From contig CBDAQG010000002.1 of assembly GCA_965198995.1 (NCBI GenBank), positions 2,976,001 to 3,040,000 of the forward strand: a stretch of 64,000 nucleotides of DNA, written 5' to 3'. This DNA is from CAXMMR01 sp965198995 (GTDB lineage: Bacteria; Pseudomonadota; Alphaproteobacteria; Acetobacterales; Acetobacteraceae). Numbering within the stretch: position 1 is the first letter of the stretch; the number at the start of each line of letters is the position of its first letter. Positions 1 to 8,394 of the stretch are shown here, piece by piece. The notes below the pieces were generated by a model, which was not told where the DNA came from, searched no databases, and was given only the letters and a program-made list of their open reading frames with translations. Both the position numbers and the translations under genes were made by a program.

Positions 1-866
1 GCGTCCTCGGCGGCCATCTTCACCTCGCCGAGGCGCCGGACGAAATCGACATCCTGGAGACGAGGATCGCCGCCGACCGGGCCGGCGGCGTGCCCACCGA
101 ACGGCTCGATCCGGCGGCGATCGCGGCGGTGGCGCCGGCGCTGACGCGGCATGCGGTGATGGCCGCCTGGACGCCGCAGGACGGCCAGGCCGACGCCGCG
201 CTGACCACCCGCGCACTCGCCGACGCGGCCCGGCGTCGCGGCGCCCAACTGCTGTTCGGCAGGATGGCCGCGGTTGAGCTGACCGGCGGACGGGTCGCAG
301 GTTTGCGCCTGGACGACGCCACGCTGGTGGCGGCGGAGACAGTGGTGCTAGCCGCTGGCGCCTGGAGCGCCGACCTGCTCACTTCAGTCGGGGTAGAGCT
401 CGCGATCAGCTGGCACGGCCTACAGATGCTGCTCTCCCGGCCAAGGGCGCGCCTGCTCGGCCCGACGGTGACCGCGGTCGGCCGCAACGTCTCGCTCAAG
501 CAGACGCCGTCGGGCGCGCTGATGGTGGGCGGTCGCTGGCGCGCTGAGCCGGCCGGTCCGACGCCGGGCGTTGTGCCGGCCGAGGCGCTGGTGGCGCCGC
601 AATGGGCCGCGGCGGCGGCGCTGCTGCCGGTGATGCGCACGCTGCCTGTGCAGCGGAGCTGGGCGGGCGCGGAGGCAACCAGCCCCGACGGCCTGCCGAT
701 GATCGGGCCGGCAGCGTACCGGGGGCTTTACCTGGCGGCCGGGTTCTGTGGTCATGGCTTCCAGCTCGCGCCGGTCATCGGCGAGCTCGTCGCGACCGAT
801 CTGCTCGACCGGCCGCAGGACCTGCTCGCGCCGTTCCGGCCGCACCGGCCGATCAAGCCCGTCTGA
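1..866 (+). CDS. FAD-dependent oxidoreductase, DAO family (3' part)
   Basis: The reading frame is open from the window edge (first full codon at position 3) to TGA at 864-866, so the 5' end with the FAD Rossmann motif lies outside. The C-terminal half has the D-amino-acid-oxidase/sarcosine-oxidase-like signature: GLPMIGP, then GLYLAAGFCGHGFQLAP, where the flavin-proximal loop and the last helix sit. An earlier VVLAAGAWS is the usual second-strand motif of this fold. By family these enzymes oxidise secondary or primary amines of amino acids in the cytoplasm. The substrate cannot be read from this piece. No partner gene is visible downstream, because the next gene is a TonB-receptor wreck on the other strand. 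Confidence 0.85.
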   Translation, partial: VLGGHLHLAEAPDEIDILETRIAADRAGGVPTERLDPAAIAAVAPALTRHAVMAAWTPQDGQADAALTTRALADAARRRGAQLLFGRMAAVELTGGRVAGLRLDDATLVAAETVVLAAGAWSADLLTSVGVELAISWHGLQMLLSRPRARLLGPTVTAVGRNVSLKQTPSGALMVGGRWRAEPAGPTPGVVPAEALVAPQWAAAAALLPVMRTLPVQRSWAGAEATSPDGLPMIGPAAYRGLYLAAGFCGHGFQLAPVIGELVATDLLDRPQDLLAPFRPHRPIKPV

Positions 867-912
867 CAAGCTCCAAGCGACCGTTGACCGACGCGGCAGT
901 TGCGCCCCTGGC

Positions 913-1705
913 TTAGAAATGCAGCGACGCGCGCACGCCGACCGTAAACGGCCGCAGCAGGTAGCCCTCCTCGACGAAGTAGATGGACGGGCGCTGGGTG
1001 ATCGTCTTGTTGTTGGTCAAGTTCCGGCCGTTGAGCGAGAACACCCACTTGCGCACGGTGACGCCGATGCGCGCGTTGAGCACGCCGTAGCGCGGCTGGT
1101 TGACGGTGGGGTCGCTGCCGTTGGAGGCGCTGCGCGATGACCCGCTGACATCAAGGTCGCCATCGCGAATCCGGCGAGCTGCGGGACCACCGTTAAGGCG
1201 TAGTCGGCGCGAAAGGTGCCGGTCCATCTCGGCGCGTTGAGCCGTTCCTGCCTCAGGACGGCGGCGAGATCGTTCGGGGTCTACGTGATCACCGCCAGGG
1301 TGATACCGCCAAGCGCGCTCAGTGTCAGCGCCTGCGTCACCCGCGCGCGCAACTCGAGCTCGGTGCCGTAGCTCTTGGCGGCGCCGAAGTTCTGGGTGAT
1401 GGAGGCGCCGCAGGTGGGCAGATTGATAGTCTACTGAATGTTTTGCCAGTCGATATAGAACACGCTGGCGTTAAAGCTTATCTTGTCCTGCAGGAACAGC
1501 TTCTTCAGGCCGGCCTCGTAGTTCCAGAGCTTGTCGGGCCATAGCTGGTCGACGTGTTGCTGATGCCGACTGCCTCCAGATCGCCCTTGCAGACGATACC
1601 CGAGACCGGCCGGGTCGTGCCGCCGAGGCGAAAGCCCTTGGCGACCGTGGCGTACTGCAGCGATTGCTGGTCGAGATCGTAGGCGTTCTTCGGAACGTCG
1701 CTATC
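913..1705 (-). pseudogene. TonB-dependent receptor remnant
   Basis: The last ~100 codons (913-1227) are open and end in LHF, an aromatic-terminated outer-membrane beta-strand as in TonB-dependent receptors. FSLNGRNLTNN just before is a typical last-strand motif. Reading upstream on the same strand, clear receptor sequence continues (NYEAGLKKLFLQDKISFNAS, then YATVAKGFRLGG) but is broken by in-frame stops near 1277 and 1434 and by frame changes near 1230 and 1560. The plug domain and signal peptide are absent. This is a decayed C-terminal third of a receptor and is not expected to make a working porin. Confidence 0.85.
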
Positions 1706-1833
1706 GCTGCAAATCCTACCGCCCTTCAGCGCCTATACATGGCCAGATGGTTTTCGGTTTTACGACAGAGACTTCCGCGCTGGCGCGGTCAGTGCGCTGT
1801 CGAGACAAGCCAGTGGCCGGTGGGACGGAGCCG

Positions 1834-2331
1834 TTATGCGGCTCCGTGTTGAAGAAAGGCCTGAACGAAATCAGGCAGGTGGCTCCCCAACCAATCGCCC
1901 ATCTCCTGCTCCTCCTTCATCGATAGCGTTAGCACTGCGGCATCCATTGAGGCGCCCGCCGCTTCTGCCAGGGTGAGCAAAACCTTATAGGAGCTAATCT
2001 CGTAGGCCTTGAAGCCGATGGCTGCGAGGACGTTCTTTAACACCTCGTCTCTCGCCATGGCGTGTGCAAAGCCGGCCACTGTGGCGACCGCACCGGTCAC
2101 GGCCTCTTTCGCAAGCGATTTGCTTGTGCCGTGCTTTGCTAGAAGTTCGTCCAAACGAGCAGCCTGCGTCGTCGATCGCTCCTTATCTGCCCGCATCCTG
2201 GCGTGCAGCTCCGGATAAGGCTCCATTCGGCTCAACTCGTTCTGGATCGTCCCAATTACCTGAGTTTCAACGGCGTGCTGGTTTCGTAGCCCCGTCAGAT
2301 ACATGTCCATTGCCGTCTTCGAGCCGCTCAT
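1834..2331 (-). CDS. DUF892 / YciE-YciF-like ferritin-fold protein
   Basis: About 165 residues of four-helix-bundle sequence with the DUF892 layout: an early QHAVETQVIGTIQNEL helix, ADKERSTTQAARLDELLAKHG, and a C-terminal SMKEEQEMGDWLGSHLPDF helix with acidic residues of the ferritin-like metal site. The family is linked to stress responses, but its reaction is not established. I place the start at the inner ATG (2331), because GGAG lies six bases upstream of it, whereas the ATG four codons earlier (2343) has no visible ribosome site. It stands alone between a dead receptor gene and unrelated short genes. Confidence 0.8.
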   Translation of the reverse strand: MSGSKTAMDMYLTGLRNQHAVETQVIGTIQNELSRMEPYPELHARMRADKERSTTQAARLDELLAKHGTSKSLAKEAVTGAVATVAGFAHAMARDEVLKNVLAAIGFKAYEISSYKVLLTLAEAAGASMDAAVLTLSMKEEQEMGDWLGSHLPDFVQAFLQHGAA

Positions 2332-2625
2332 AATACGCTCCATTTATGACTGCGTGTGAACGTCGGTTCTGGACGGAAGATGCCGCCGTCCTCGGGAACT
2401 ATCCCGGCTGATATGTCAGCGTCAGCATCAATTCGAGCTATAAGAAGGTGCTGTCCGCATCTTACCGCGAGAAGCATCACGAGAGTTGCCGGAGCTTGAA
2501 GTAGAATGCGACGGAGCAAGGGGAGCAGATCACGCCGATGCGCTTGGCTTGGCATCGTGCCCCTACGACCGGCACGCAGACTTGGAAACAATTGATCGAC
2601 CCGCTGAAATCAAGGAGAGGTGGCT

Positions 2626-2856
2626 TTGCGTGATCATTTACTCTCAACTCTAACCTTCACGGCCTTGCTGCTATCCGGTTCAGCACTGACCGACACGGTT
2701 ACGGTCATGCACCCAGGTCTCTCATGCGCATCTCCGGAGGCGCTCGCAAGGCTCACGTTGCATGACGGCAGCAGCCTTGTGGACGGCGCCTACGCAACAG
2801 CGCAGGCCATGCAAACGGCCACTCTAGGCGGCTGCACGCACCTCCACCTCGGCTAG
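2626..2856 (+). CDS. small exported hypothetical protein
   Basis: A 76-residue frame beginning with a likely signal peptide (LLSTLTFTALLLSGSALT). A strong AAGGAG at 2612-2617 sits 8 bases before the TTG at 2626 and only 2 bases before the alternative GTG at 2620, so I favour TTG. The frame ends in CTHLHLG and a TAG. Similar-looking protein sequence continues in the same frame after that stop (FNATSIRKNTT), so the TAG may be a nonsense mutation in a longer gene. I recognise no family. Confidence 0.4.
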   Translation: MRDHLLSTLTFTALLLSGSALTDTVTVMHPGLSCASPEALARLTLHDGSSLVDGAYATAQAMQTATLGGCTHLHLG

Positions 2857-2898
2857 ACCTTCAACGCAACGTCGATCCGCAAGAACACGACTATCGTC

Positions 2899-3194
2899 AT
2901 GGTGGATACCAGGATTGAGGAGCTGGAGGCCAAACTCGCGGCCAAGCCGGCCGCCACGGCGGCCAGCCTGCCAGGCGGGCGCCGAAGCCTGCCGCCAAGG
3001 CGGACGCGCCGGTGGCGCCGAGGAAGGCCAGGGCCCAGCGTGGGCAGGCCATGAGCCACGACCGCGACCCGGGCGACGCACTGCCGCCAAGGGTCGCGGT
3101 GGCTGAGCCGGAGCCGATGCACGAGGAGGCCACGAAGGCCTTCGAGAACCTGCAGGCGCACCTTCATCCCGCGGACGAGCCGGCAGGGTCGTAG
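2899..3194 (+). pseudogene. small Ala/Lys-rich hypothetical gene, frameshifted
   Basis: Two frames read as one protein. From the ATG at 2899 comes MVDTRIEELEAKLAAKPAA, a short coiled-coil start. A second frame from about 2970 continues as APKPAAKADAPVAPRKAR and ends DEPAGS at 3194. A single indel near 2965-2975 would join them into roughly 98 residues. The codon use in both halves looks coding. Its 3' end overlaps the convergent XF1762-family gene. Function unknown. It could be either a true frameshift or a sequencing error. Confidence 0.4.
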
Positions 3195-3964
3195 CCCTGC
3201 CGCTCGCCAAGCCAGCACGGTTCGGGCGCAGCAGGCCTGCGCCGGCCGGGTGCCGGCCGCGCGAGGGTGAGCTCGCGTGACCAGCGGAGCCGCGGGCAGG
3301 GCGGCGCACAATCGACCCGGGGGCGACCGCGCCAGTTCCAGCTTCGGCCCCCGGCAGGCCCGTCGCAGTGCCAGCCAACCGCGCGCAGCGTGGCGCCCGC
3401 CTCGTCCTGGCGGGTGTAGGTGATGATCCGCCGGAAGCCCCGCAGCTGCGCCTCGCGGGCCGCCCAGCCGTAGAGCTGGCTGCAGGCGTTCCAGCGCAGG
3501 GCGTCCGGCCGGTCCCGCCGCACGCACAGCCGCGTCACCTCGACCACCTGCTGCGGGTCGAAGGCTCGCGCCAGCGGCTGCCCGACCGTCACCACGCCCA
3601 GCAGGTCCGGCCCGTTCCAGATGCCCTGGCCATACCGCCAGCCGGTCGGTCCCGGCAGGTGCTCATGGTGCTGGTCGATGAACCGGCGTGCGTCCCGGAA
3701 GGCGATGCGGTCGAGACGGAGCTGCCAGTCCAGGATCAGGGCACCGAGGCCGTCATCGGCGACACGGCGCAGGCGCTCGCCGCAGATCGCCTCGATGCCG
3801 AGGTGCTGCAGCAGGGCGCGGGCCCACTCCGGGTCGTTGGCCAGCCCCCAGCGCACCTCCTCCTCGGACTGCTCGCAGCACGTGGAGACCATGAACTCGC
3901 GGCTGCCCCAGACCTCGTGCAGGTCGATCTCCTGCTCGTCGCCGCAGTGTGGGCAGATCGGCAC
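3164..3964 (-). CDS. XF1762 family protein (GNAT-like) with N-terminal zinc ribbon
   Basis: 266 residues. The N-terminus MPICPHCGDEQ with a later STCC looks like a small zinc-binding module. The middle carries the XF1762/GNAT-like core: GVVTVGQPLARAFD, then VEVTRLCVRRD, then ACSQLYGWAAREAQLRGFRR and ITYTRQDEAGATLRAVGW. This family is common on plasmids, phages and integrative elements, and its acetyltransferase role is unproven. It is the largest intact gene of a leftward cassette whose other members are mostly frameshifted. The next upstream gene stops four bases before its ATG, which suggests an operon. The last ~45 residues are Arg/Pro-rich and low in complexity. Confidence 0.7.
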   Translation of the reverse strand: MPICPHCGDEQEIDLHEVWGSREFMVSTCCEQSEEEVRWGLANDPEWARALLQHLGIEAICGERLRRVADDGLGALILDWQLRLDRIAFRDARRFIDQHHEHLPGPTGWRYGQGIWNGPDLLGVVTVGQPLARAFDPQQVVEVTRLCVRRDRPDALRWNACSQLYGWAAREAQLRGFRRIITYTRQDEAGATLRAVGWHCDGPAGGRSWNWRGRPRVDCAPPCPRLRWSRELTLARPAPGRRRPAAPEPCWLGERQGYDPAGSSAG

Positions 3965-3967
3965 CGC

Positions 3968-4299
3968 TCAGTCCGCCAGCACGATGGTGGAGAGGTAGCC
4001 CACGCCGGCCAGCCCATCCGCCAGCTGGTCGAGGGCGGCGGCCTGGCGAGCGCTCTCCTCGGCGATCGAGGGGACGTCCAGGGCCTGGGCGCGCCAGCGC
4101 GCGGCACCCTCGCGCAGCAGCCGGTCGGCCAAGATCAGCCCCTCGTTGGTGACGCGGGCGCTTGGCGACTGCGGCAGGGGTTGCTGGGCACCACGAGAAA
4201 GGTCAGCAGCTCGGCCAGCAGCACCAGAACCCACTCGCGGTCCTGGTCGCGCAGCGCCAGCAGCCGGAAGTGGACGTGCTCGTTCGGGCAGATCGACAT
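3968..4299 (-). pseudogene. hypothetical cassette gene, frameshifted
   Basis: The ATG at 4299 opens with MSICPNEHVHFRLLALRDQD and a hydrophobic ELLTFLVV stretch, then loses coding character after about 4180. A second frame supplies the remainder (VTNEGLILADRLLREGAARW to GYLSTIVLAD, stop at 3968). One indel near 4165-4180 joins the two into about 110 residues. The stop lies four bases before the ATG of the XF1762 gene, so they were co-transcribed. I do not recognise the family. The CPNEHVHF start may hold a zinc-binding Cys/His. Confidence 0.5.
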
Positions 4300-4322
4300 G
4301 GCGGGGTGCTCCCATGCAGGGA

Positions 4323-4353
4323 CGCCCGCCGCTTTAGGCTTGGAGGGCGGGCG
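4323..4353. terminator. intergenic hairpin without U-tract
   Basis: CGCCCGCC (4323-4330) pairs perfectly with GGCGGGCG (4346-4353) around a 15-base loop, between two leftward cassette genes. No T-run follows on either strand, so it may be a processing or attenuation hairpin rather than an intrinsic terminator. Confidence 0.4.
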
Positions 4354-4377
4354 GGATCGGGCAGGCGGAGGGATGGA

Positions 4378-4997
4378 TCAGGCTTGCAGGGTGATGGCGC
4401 CGTCATGCCGCAGCAGCAGCGCGCCGAGCGCATCCGCCACCTCCGCGAGGCCGGCGGCGGCGGCGTCGATCGTGCTTGCCAGATCGAGGTCGGCGCCTGG
4501 CAGAGTGCGGTGGTTCTCGGCCGTCTCGCGCAGCAGGCGTTCGGCCGCGGCCGCGCCGAACACGCTGACACGCGAGCCTGCGACCGGGGCGGCAGGCGCT
4601 TCGGCGAGACGCTCGGCGAGCCAATCCTCGCAGTCGAGCCACTCGACGGTTTGGCCGGTAGCGAAGTCGAGCACGTGGGCGCCCCAGCCCCAGCCATCGA
4701 GGCGCATGCCCGAGCAGGTCAGGGCCAGCGGAAGCCCCAGCGCCCAATCAGGCCGAACGCCTGGCCGCAGAGCCGCACGAAGGTGATCACCTGCTCCGGG
4801 TTCCCGTCCTCCTCGGCCGATAGCCACAGCGCGGCCGGGTCCACCTCCGGCGACGCCGCGGCCTCGAAGCCGATCGACGCCTCCTCGTCGCGGTCCAGGT
4901 CCTCCGCCAGGTTGGCGTAGATCGCCAGCGCCGGCGCGATCCGGTCCGCGCTGCCGAGCGGCAGCATGACCGAGAACTGGGTGAAGTAGTCCGCCAT
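4378..4997 (-). pseudogene. hypothetical cassette gene, frameshifted
   Basis: The ATG at 4997 starts MADYFTQFSVMLPLGSADRI and reads through IGFEAAASPEVDPAALWLSA to about 4735. The sequence then continues in another frame (LALTCSGMRLDGWGWGAHV, VEWLDCEDWLAERLAEAP, ending DGAITLQA at 4378). Joined, it is about 205 residues. The breakpoint is a C-rich stretch near 4725-4745. No family recognised. The content suggests a soluble protein of plasmid or phage type. It lies in the same leftward cassette and is flanked on both sides by GC hairpins. Confidence 0.5.
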
Positions 4998-5019
4998 CTG
5001 TCAGGTCTCCATGAATGCC

Positions 5020-5045
5020 GAAGGCCCGCTCAAGGGCGGGCCTTC
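5020..5045. terminator. intergenic GC hairpin
   Basis: GAAGGCCCGC (5020-5029) and GCGGGCCTTC (5036-5045) form a perfect 10-bp stem with a 6-base loop, lying between two leftward genes (stop 5062, next start 4997). There is no U-tract, so termination strength is uncertain, but its placement repeats that of the hairpin at 4323-4353. Confidence 0.5.
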
Positions 5046-5061
5046 CTGGTGGGATGGTCGG

Positions 5062-5423
5062 TCAGGCCGAGGGTGGGGGTGCGGCAAGCCCTTCCCGCAC
5101 CCGGAGGCGCCATTCGGCGAACCACTCGACCAAGTCGCCGCCGTCCACGCTGCCGTCCTCGTCGGGATCGTCCGGCGCATCGAACTGCTCGGCCCAGGCG
5201 CCGAGCGCCTCTTGCAGCAGCGTCAGCATCACCGGCGACAGACCGAGGAGCAGAGCGTATTGCTCCGCCTCGCCGATGCCGCGAGCGGTCCGTCGTCGAC
5301 TATGGCGACCTCGACCGCCGGGCTGGTGTCGGTCCGCATCAGCCCGAACCCGCTCCCGAGGCGGTCGTCGAACGGGAGCACCAGCAGCCGTCCGGAGATC
5401 TCCGGCAGGTGGTCGAAGCTCAC
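5062..5423 (-). pseudogene. hypothetical cassette gene, frameshifted
   Basis: The GTG at 5423 overlaps the TGA of the upstream membrane-protein gene (GTGA), so it was translationally coupled. The first frame reads SFDHLPEISGRLLVLPFDD through AVEVAIVDDGPLAA. Near 5265-5285 coding passes to another frame (GEAEQYALLLGLSPVMLTLL, QFDAPDDPDEDGSVDGGDLV, ending AAPPPSA at 5062). The acidic DPDEDGSVDGGD run resembles an EF-hand-like loop, which I note without claiming calcium binding. The joined product is about 120 residues. Function unknown. Confidence 0.5.
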
Positions 5424-5575
5424 CGCCGAGCCTCCTGCACGTGCATCGCCGGCACCGTGGAGTCCTGGTCCGACAGGAACCCCGGCGCGGCGAGCACGCC
5501 CCACATCACTGCAGCCAGCAGCATCGCACCGCCCGCTACCTCCAGGCTCCTTCTGACCTGCTTCCTGGTCGCCAT
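5420..5575 (-). CDS. small single-pass membrane protein
   Basis: 51 residues: MATRKQVRRSLEVAGG followed by one hydrophobic segment (AMLLAAVMWGVLAAPGFL) and a short polar tail. The basic N-terminus suggests the tail faces the periplasm. The start is the ATG at 5575, preceded by a GGGGA/AGAG purine run. Its TGA overlaps the GTG of the next gene. It sits about 30 bases downstream of one copy of a duplicated leader. Function unknown. It could be a phage- or plasmid-type small membrane protein. Confidence 0.5.
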   Translation of the reverse strand: MATRKQVRRSLEVAGGAMLLAAVMWGVLAAPGFLSDQDSTVPAMHVQEARR

Positions 5576-5600
5576 CTCTGTGTTCCCCAGCTGAGTCTCG

Positions 5601-5720
5601 TTCTCCGAGACCCATCCCGCCGGCCGCTTCGGGCCGGGCGGGGCAAGGGCGGCGCAGCCGGGAGCGCAGGAGCGCGACGCACCCTTGCGCCGACGGGGCC
5701 GCAAGCGGCAGCGCTTCTCC
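5601..5720 (-). repeat. duplicated upstream leader, copy 1
   Basis: This segment and 6105-6225 are imperfect direct repeats. They share (on the + strand) the GAGACCCA core, CGGCCGC, GGGGCAAGGGCGG, CGCACCCT and an AGCGGCAG-GCTT block in the same order. Each lies about 30 bases upstream of a leftward gene start (5575 and 6076). A shared promoter/leader or a partial gene duplication would explain it. Confidence 0.6.
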
Positions 5721-5740
5721 TCCACTCCCTCTTTTGCGGA

Positions 5741-6076
5741 TTAGAGCAGCGCCAGCTGGCTGACCGGAGCCGGGGTGAGCACCGGCGCCACGCAAGACAG
5801 GACGAGGTGACGGGAATGCCGCCCGTCCCAGGTCAGGGCACCGCAGCGGGTCATCTGCCCGGCCTGGATCGCGGCCATGTCGCGGGCGATGTGCGTGGTC
5901 AGGCCGTGCGGTCCCGACCAGATGCAGCGCTCACCCGGCCTGGCGGCACAGCGCGGGCACTCGACCCGTAGGGCTGGATCACCGCCCTGCCAGGTTTCCT
6001 GGCACGCCTTGCATCCGATGAGCGTGCTGAAGCGCGCGGCGCTCTCGCGTCGCGGGCGTCTTCCGATTGCACTCAT
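5741..6076 (-). CDS. zinc-finger hypothetical protein
   Basis: About 111 residues from the ATG at 6076 (MSAIGRRPRRESAARF). It carries two Cys motifs: CKACQETW, and CPRCAARPGERCIWSGP followed by HGLTTHIARD. This C-x2-C ... C-x2-C-x6-C ... H arrangement is like small zinc fingers common in phage and plasmid proteins that may bind nucleic acid. An in-frame upstream ATG (6157) would add residues read from the duplicated leader, and I consider that less likely. Specific role unknown. Confidence 0.55.
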   Translation of the reverse strand: MSAIGRRPRRESAARFSTLIGCKACQETWQGGDPALRVECPRCAARPGERCIWSGPHGLTTHIARDMAAIQAGQMTRCGALTWDGRHSRHLVLSCVAPVLTPAPVSQLALL

Positions 6077-6104
6077 GTTGTCCGCCGTCTGCTGGATCTC
6101 CTTC

Positions 6105-6225
6105 TCGGAGACCCAGCCCGGCGGCCGCGGCGGGGCGGTCGGGGCAAGGGCGGGCATGGCCCGGCCGCGCGTAGGCGCGGCGCACCCTCGCGGCGGCCGT
6201 CACGACAGCGGCAGGGCTTTTCTCA
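6105..6225 (-). repeat. duplicated upstream leader, copy 2
   Basis: Second copy of the leader described at 5601-5720, with the same order of GC-rich blocks and the same distance (about 30 bases) to the following start codon at 6076. Divergence between copies is mostly in the GC-rich middle. Confidence 0.6.
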
Positions 6226-6383
6226 GCTTAATTTGCCTATGTTCATGATGGCCGGTAGCGGAAGGTCTGCTCTCGAGCCACCGAGGCCGGAAGTAGAACT
6301 AGTCACTGACAGCCGCAAGCTCTGCACAGCTGGACTGACCGGAGAGCGGCAGCACGCTCCTGTATGGACAGGTCGTTCGGCTT

Positions 6384-6626
6384 CTACAGCTCCTCAACTC
6401 GAAGCGGCACGATTGTTGATGGATCGCGCTCGTCGTTGCGTCCCGGCCAGTTTCCCCAAATGACGCGAGCCTGGAAAGTCCGCCCGCGGCACGTAACGTT
6501 CAAGATGTCGCCGACAACGGGCGGAAGTCCGTCGAAGAGGTATTCCTCAGTAACAGTCTCGTTGCACTCGGTAAGCAGCTCACCAGTCTTGAGCAGAATG
6601 CGCTTGATTCGATATGGCATTTGCAT
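6384..6626 (-). CDS. small hypothetical protein
   Basis: About 80 residues from the ATG at 6626 (MQMPYRIKRILLKTGELLTE), with a possible start two codons later. GGGAAG precedes the first ATG by no gap and the second by a better spacing of 5-6 bases. The sequence is beta-rich (YLFDGLPPVVGDILNVTCRG, TFQARVIWGNWPGR) and resembles a small SH3-like barrel. The family is not recognised. It lies just downstream of the AAA-ATPase wreck on the same strand, 170 bases after that gene's stop. Confidence 0.5.
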   Translation of the reverse strand: MQMPYRIKRILLKTGELLTECNETVTEEYLFDGLPPVVGDILNVTCRGRTFQARVIWGNWPGRNDERDPSTIVPLRVEEL

Positions 6627-6798
6627 CTTCCCAAAGGCTGTCCATCCAGCCGTATCGCGGTTGCCACCAGCCATCAGCGAGGATGCCTGCTTCTGACATG
6701 AACGAAACGGCGATCCTGGCCGATACCGGACAGTCCGCTGTTGAGCAAAGCCTACCGGGGAACGGACGTGCATCGGACATCAAGTGGACGATCTTAAC

Positions 6799-7958
6799 TT
6801 ACCGCGAGGGCCAGATCCATGCCGGGTCATCCTCCTGCGTAACCGTGGTTTCTCCCAGTTCCTTTTGGAGCGAGACCATAACTGCATCGGCCTTTGCAAG
6901 CGCCGACACCAAGTCTTTCGAATGGGAAATGACCAGGATTTGAGAACGTGTGGCAGCCCGAACCAATAGACGACCAAGCGGCGGGATTAGATCGGAATGC
7001 AAGCTCGTTTCTGGCTCGTTGAACACCATCAATGGTGGCGGACGGGGGGTCAGTAGCGCGGCGATCAATAAGAGGTAACGAAGAGTGCCGTCCGACAACT
7101 CGGCGGTGCGTAGCGGCCGCACCATGCCCTGCTGCCAGACCTCAATCCCGAACGCGCCATCATTGACCGAGATATCAATGGTCGTCCCAGGAAACGCGTC
7201 TCCTACGGCCTCCGCCAACTCGTCGTCGGCGCCCACCTCCATGATGGTCGCGATGGCTGCCGCCAGATCGGCGCCATCGGAGGCCAGGATCGGTGTACGA
7301 GTGCTCACCTGACGCTGCCGAGCCGGGGCGGCAGGGTCTGTCCGAAAATGGTCGTAGAAGCGCCAAGTCCGAAGGCTTTCACGGAAAAACACCAGCTCAA
7401 GCGCCTCGCTGCTGTTCGCGCAATGAGTAAGCATGCTGTCATAGGACGCGATGGAGTGCGCCGCCTGCCGCCAAGCCCCGCGCTTGTCCCGGATCTGCAC
7501 CGAGGGACCATGCCGCTCGGCAAAAGCCGCGGCACGCCGCCACGTCGTACCAGTCCAAAGGCTTTCCGTCTTGATCTCGGGATCGCGGTCGAACCGGGAC
7601 GATGGGACGGGAGTGGGCAGACCAAGGTTGATAGCGTACCCTTGCGTCGTCGCGGAAATGCCGAGCCGGAGGCTGACCGGGTTGCGGCGCATCGTACCAT
7701 GCACGGGTTCAATCTGCTGCTTCATGGCGCGAGAGAACGCCTCCGGACCGGCCCAGAGCGCGAGGACAGACCACCCTCCTGAGCCAACGATGGAACGACA
7801 CGCCCTTGCGCCACTTCGGCAAGCAGACGGATACCTCGATATAGGCTGGACTTCCCGCTGCCGTTCGGTCCGGTGACAACGGTCAACGGTCCCATTGCGA
7901 GCCGCACATCTCGAAGTGAGCGGTAACCAGCAATGCCGAGGATTTCGATTTGCTCCAT
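6799..7958 (-). pseudogene. AAA family ATPase (RecF/OLD-like), frameshifted
   Basis: The ATG at 7958 begins MEQIEILGIAGYRSLRDVRL with Walker A GPNGSGKSS at about residues 30-38. This is the SMC/RecF-type N-terminus of AAA_21-like ATPases. Near 7770-7790 the frame changes. The remainder, to the stop at 6799, carries the ABC-type signature LSDGTLRYLLLIAALL, a Walker B PLMVFNEPETSLH, and a switch SQILVISHSKDLV. Joined, it is about 385 residues, the normal size for stand-alone defence- or plasmid-associated ATPases. The lesion separates Walker A from Walker B, so the ATPase is dead unless the frameshift is a sequencing error. No nuclease partner is adjacent. Confidence 0.7.
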
Positions 7959-8088
7959 GGCCTAGGATCACCGTCAGTCCGAGCTGTGACAACCCGTGCG
8001 TCTATTAGAACGCCCACTCCGAGCGGACGTGATCCTGCTCACCATGAGCGGTGCTCGACGCTGAACATGCGACCTCTGCCCGGGGGAC

Positions 8089-8394
8089 TTGGCCGAAAGC
8101 GGACATCCGCTAATCCTGCCCCGCATCGAAACTGAACGGCTTCATTTACAACCCTTTCGGCTAGCCGATACCGACACGAATAGTGATGGTGCGCTCACGC
8201 CCTTCCTTCGCGAGAAAGGAGGTTCAGAAAGACAGCAGACGACGCAGCCATCGCGATCCCGTTCGTCCTGCCACGAGATGAAGCGTCTAGCGGCCGCTGA
8301 CCTTATGTCCACTTCGGAGCACTCCGCGAACTGCGCTGAACGTCCTATTCGAGCGCAACGCGGACATGCTGGCTCTTTGCTCTGCCACTCTTAA
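8089..8394 (+). pseudogene. GNAT acetyltransferase N-terminal fragment
   Basis: The first 25 codons read ILPRIETERLHLQPFRLADT, the classic N-terminus of RimJ/RimL-type GNAT acetyltransferases. After about 8170 the similarity ends abruptly and the frame runs on through unrelated sequence to 8394. The acetyl-CoA-binding core is missing. It is a truncated relic, and only the first ~80 bases are recognisable. Confidence 0.55.

Noticed and set aside
2332..2591. 87-codon minus-strand frame upstream of the DUF892 gene
   Set aside because: Its end overlaps the start of the better supported gene, and it shows neither family features nor a ribosome site.
3368..4786. 472-codon plus-strand frame
   Set aside because: It runs antisense to three leftward cassette genes that have recognisable protein sequence, and it lacks domain or start support.
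6799..7958. AAA ATPase as a Gabija/OLD-type defence gene
   Set aside because: No TOPRIM or helicase partner is adjacent and the gene is frameshifted, so a defence assignment is not supported.
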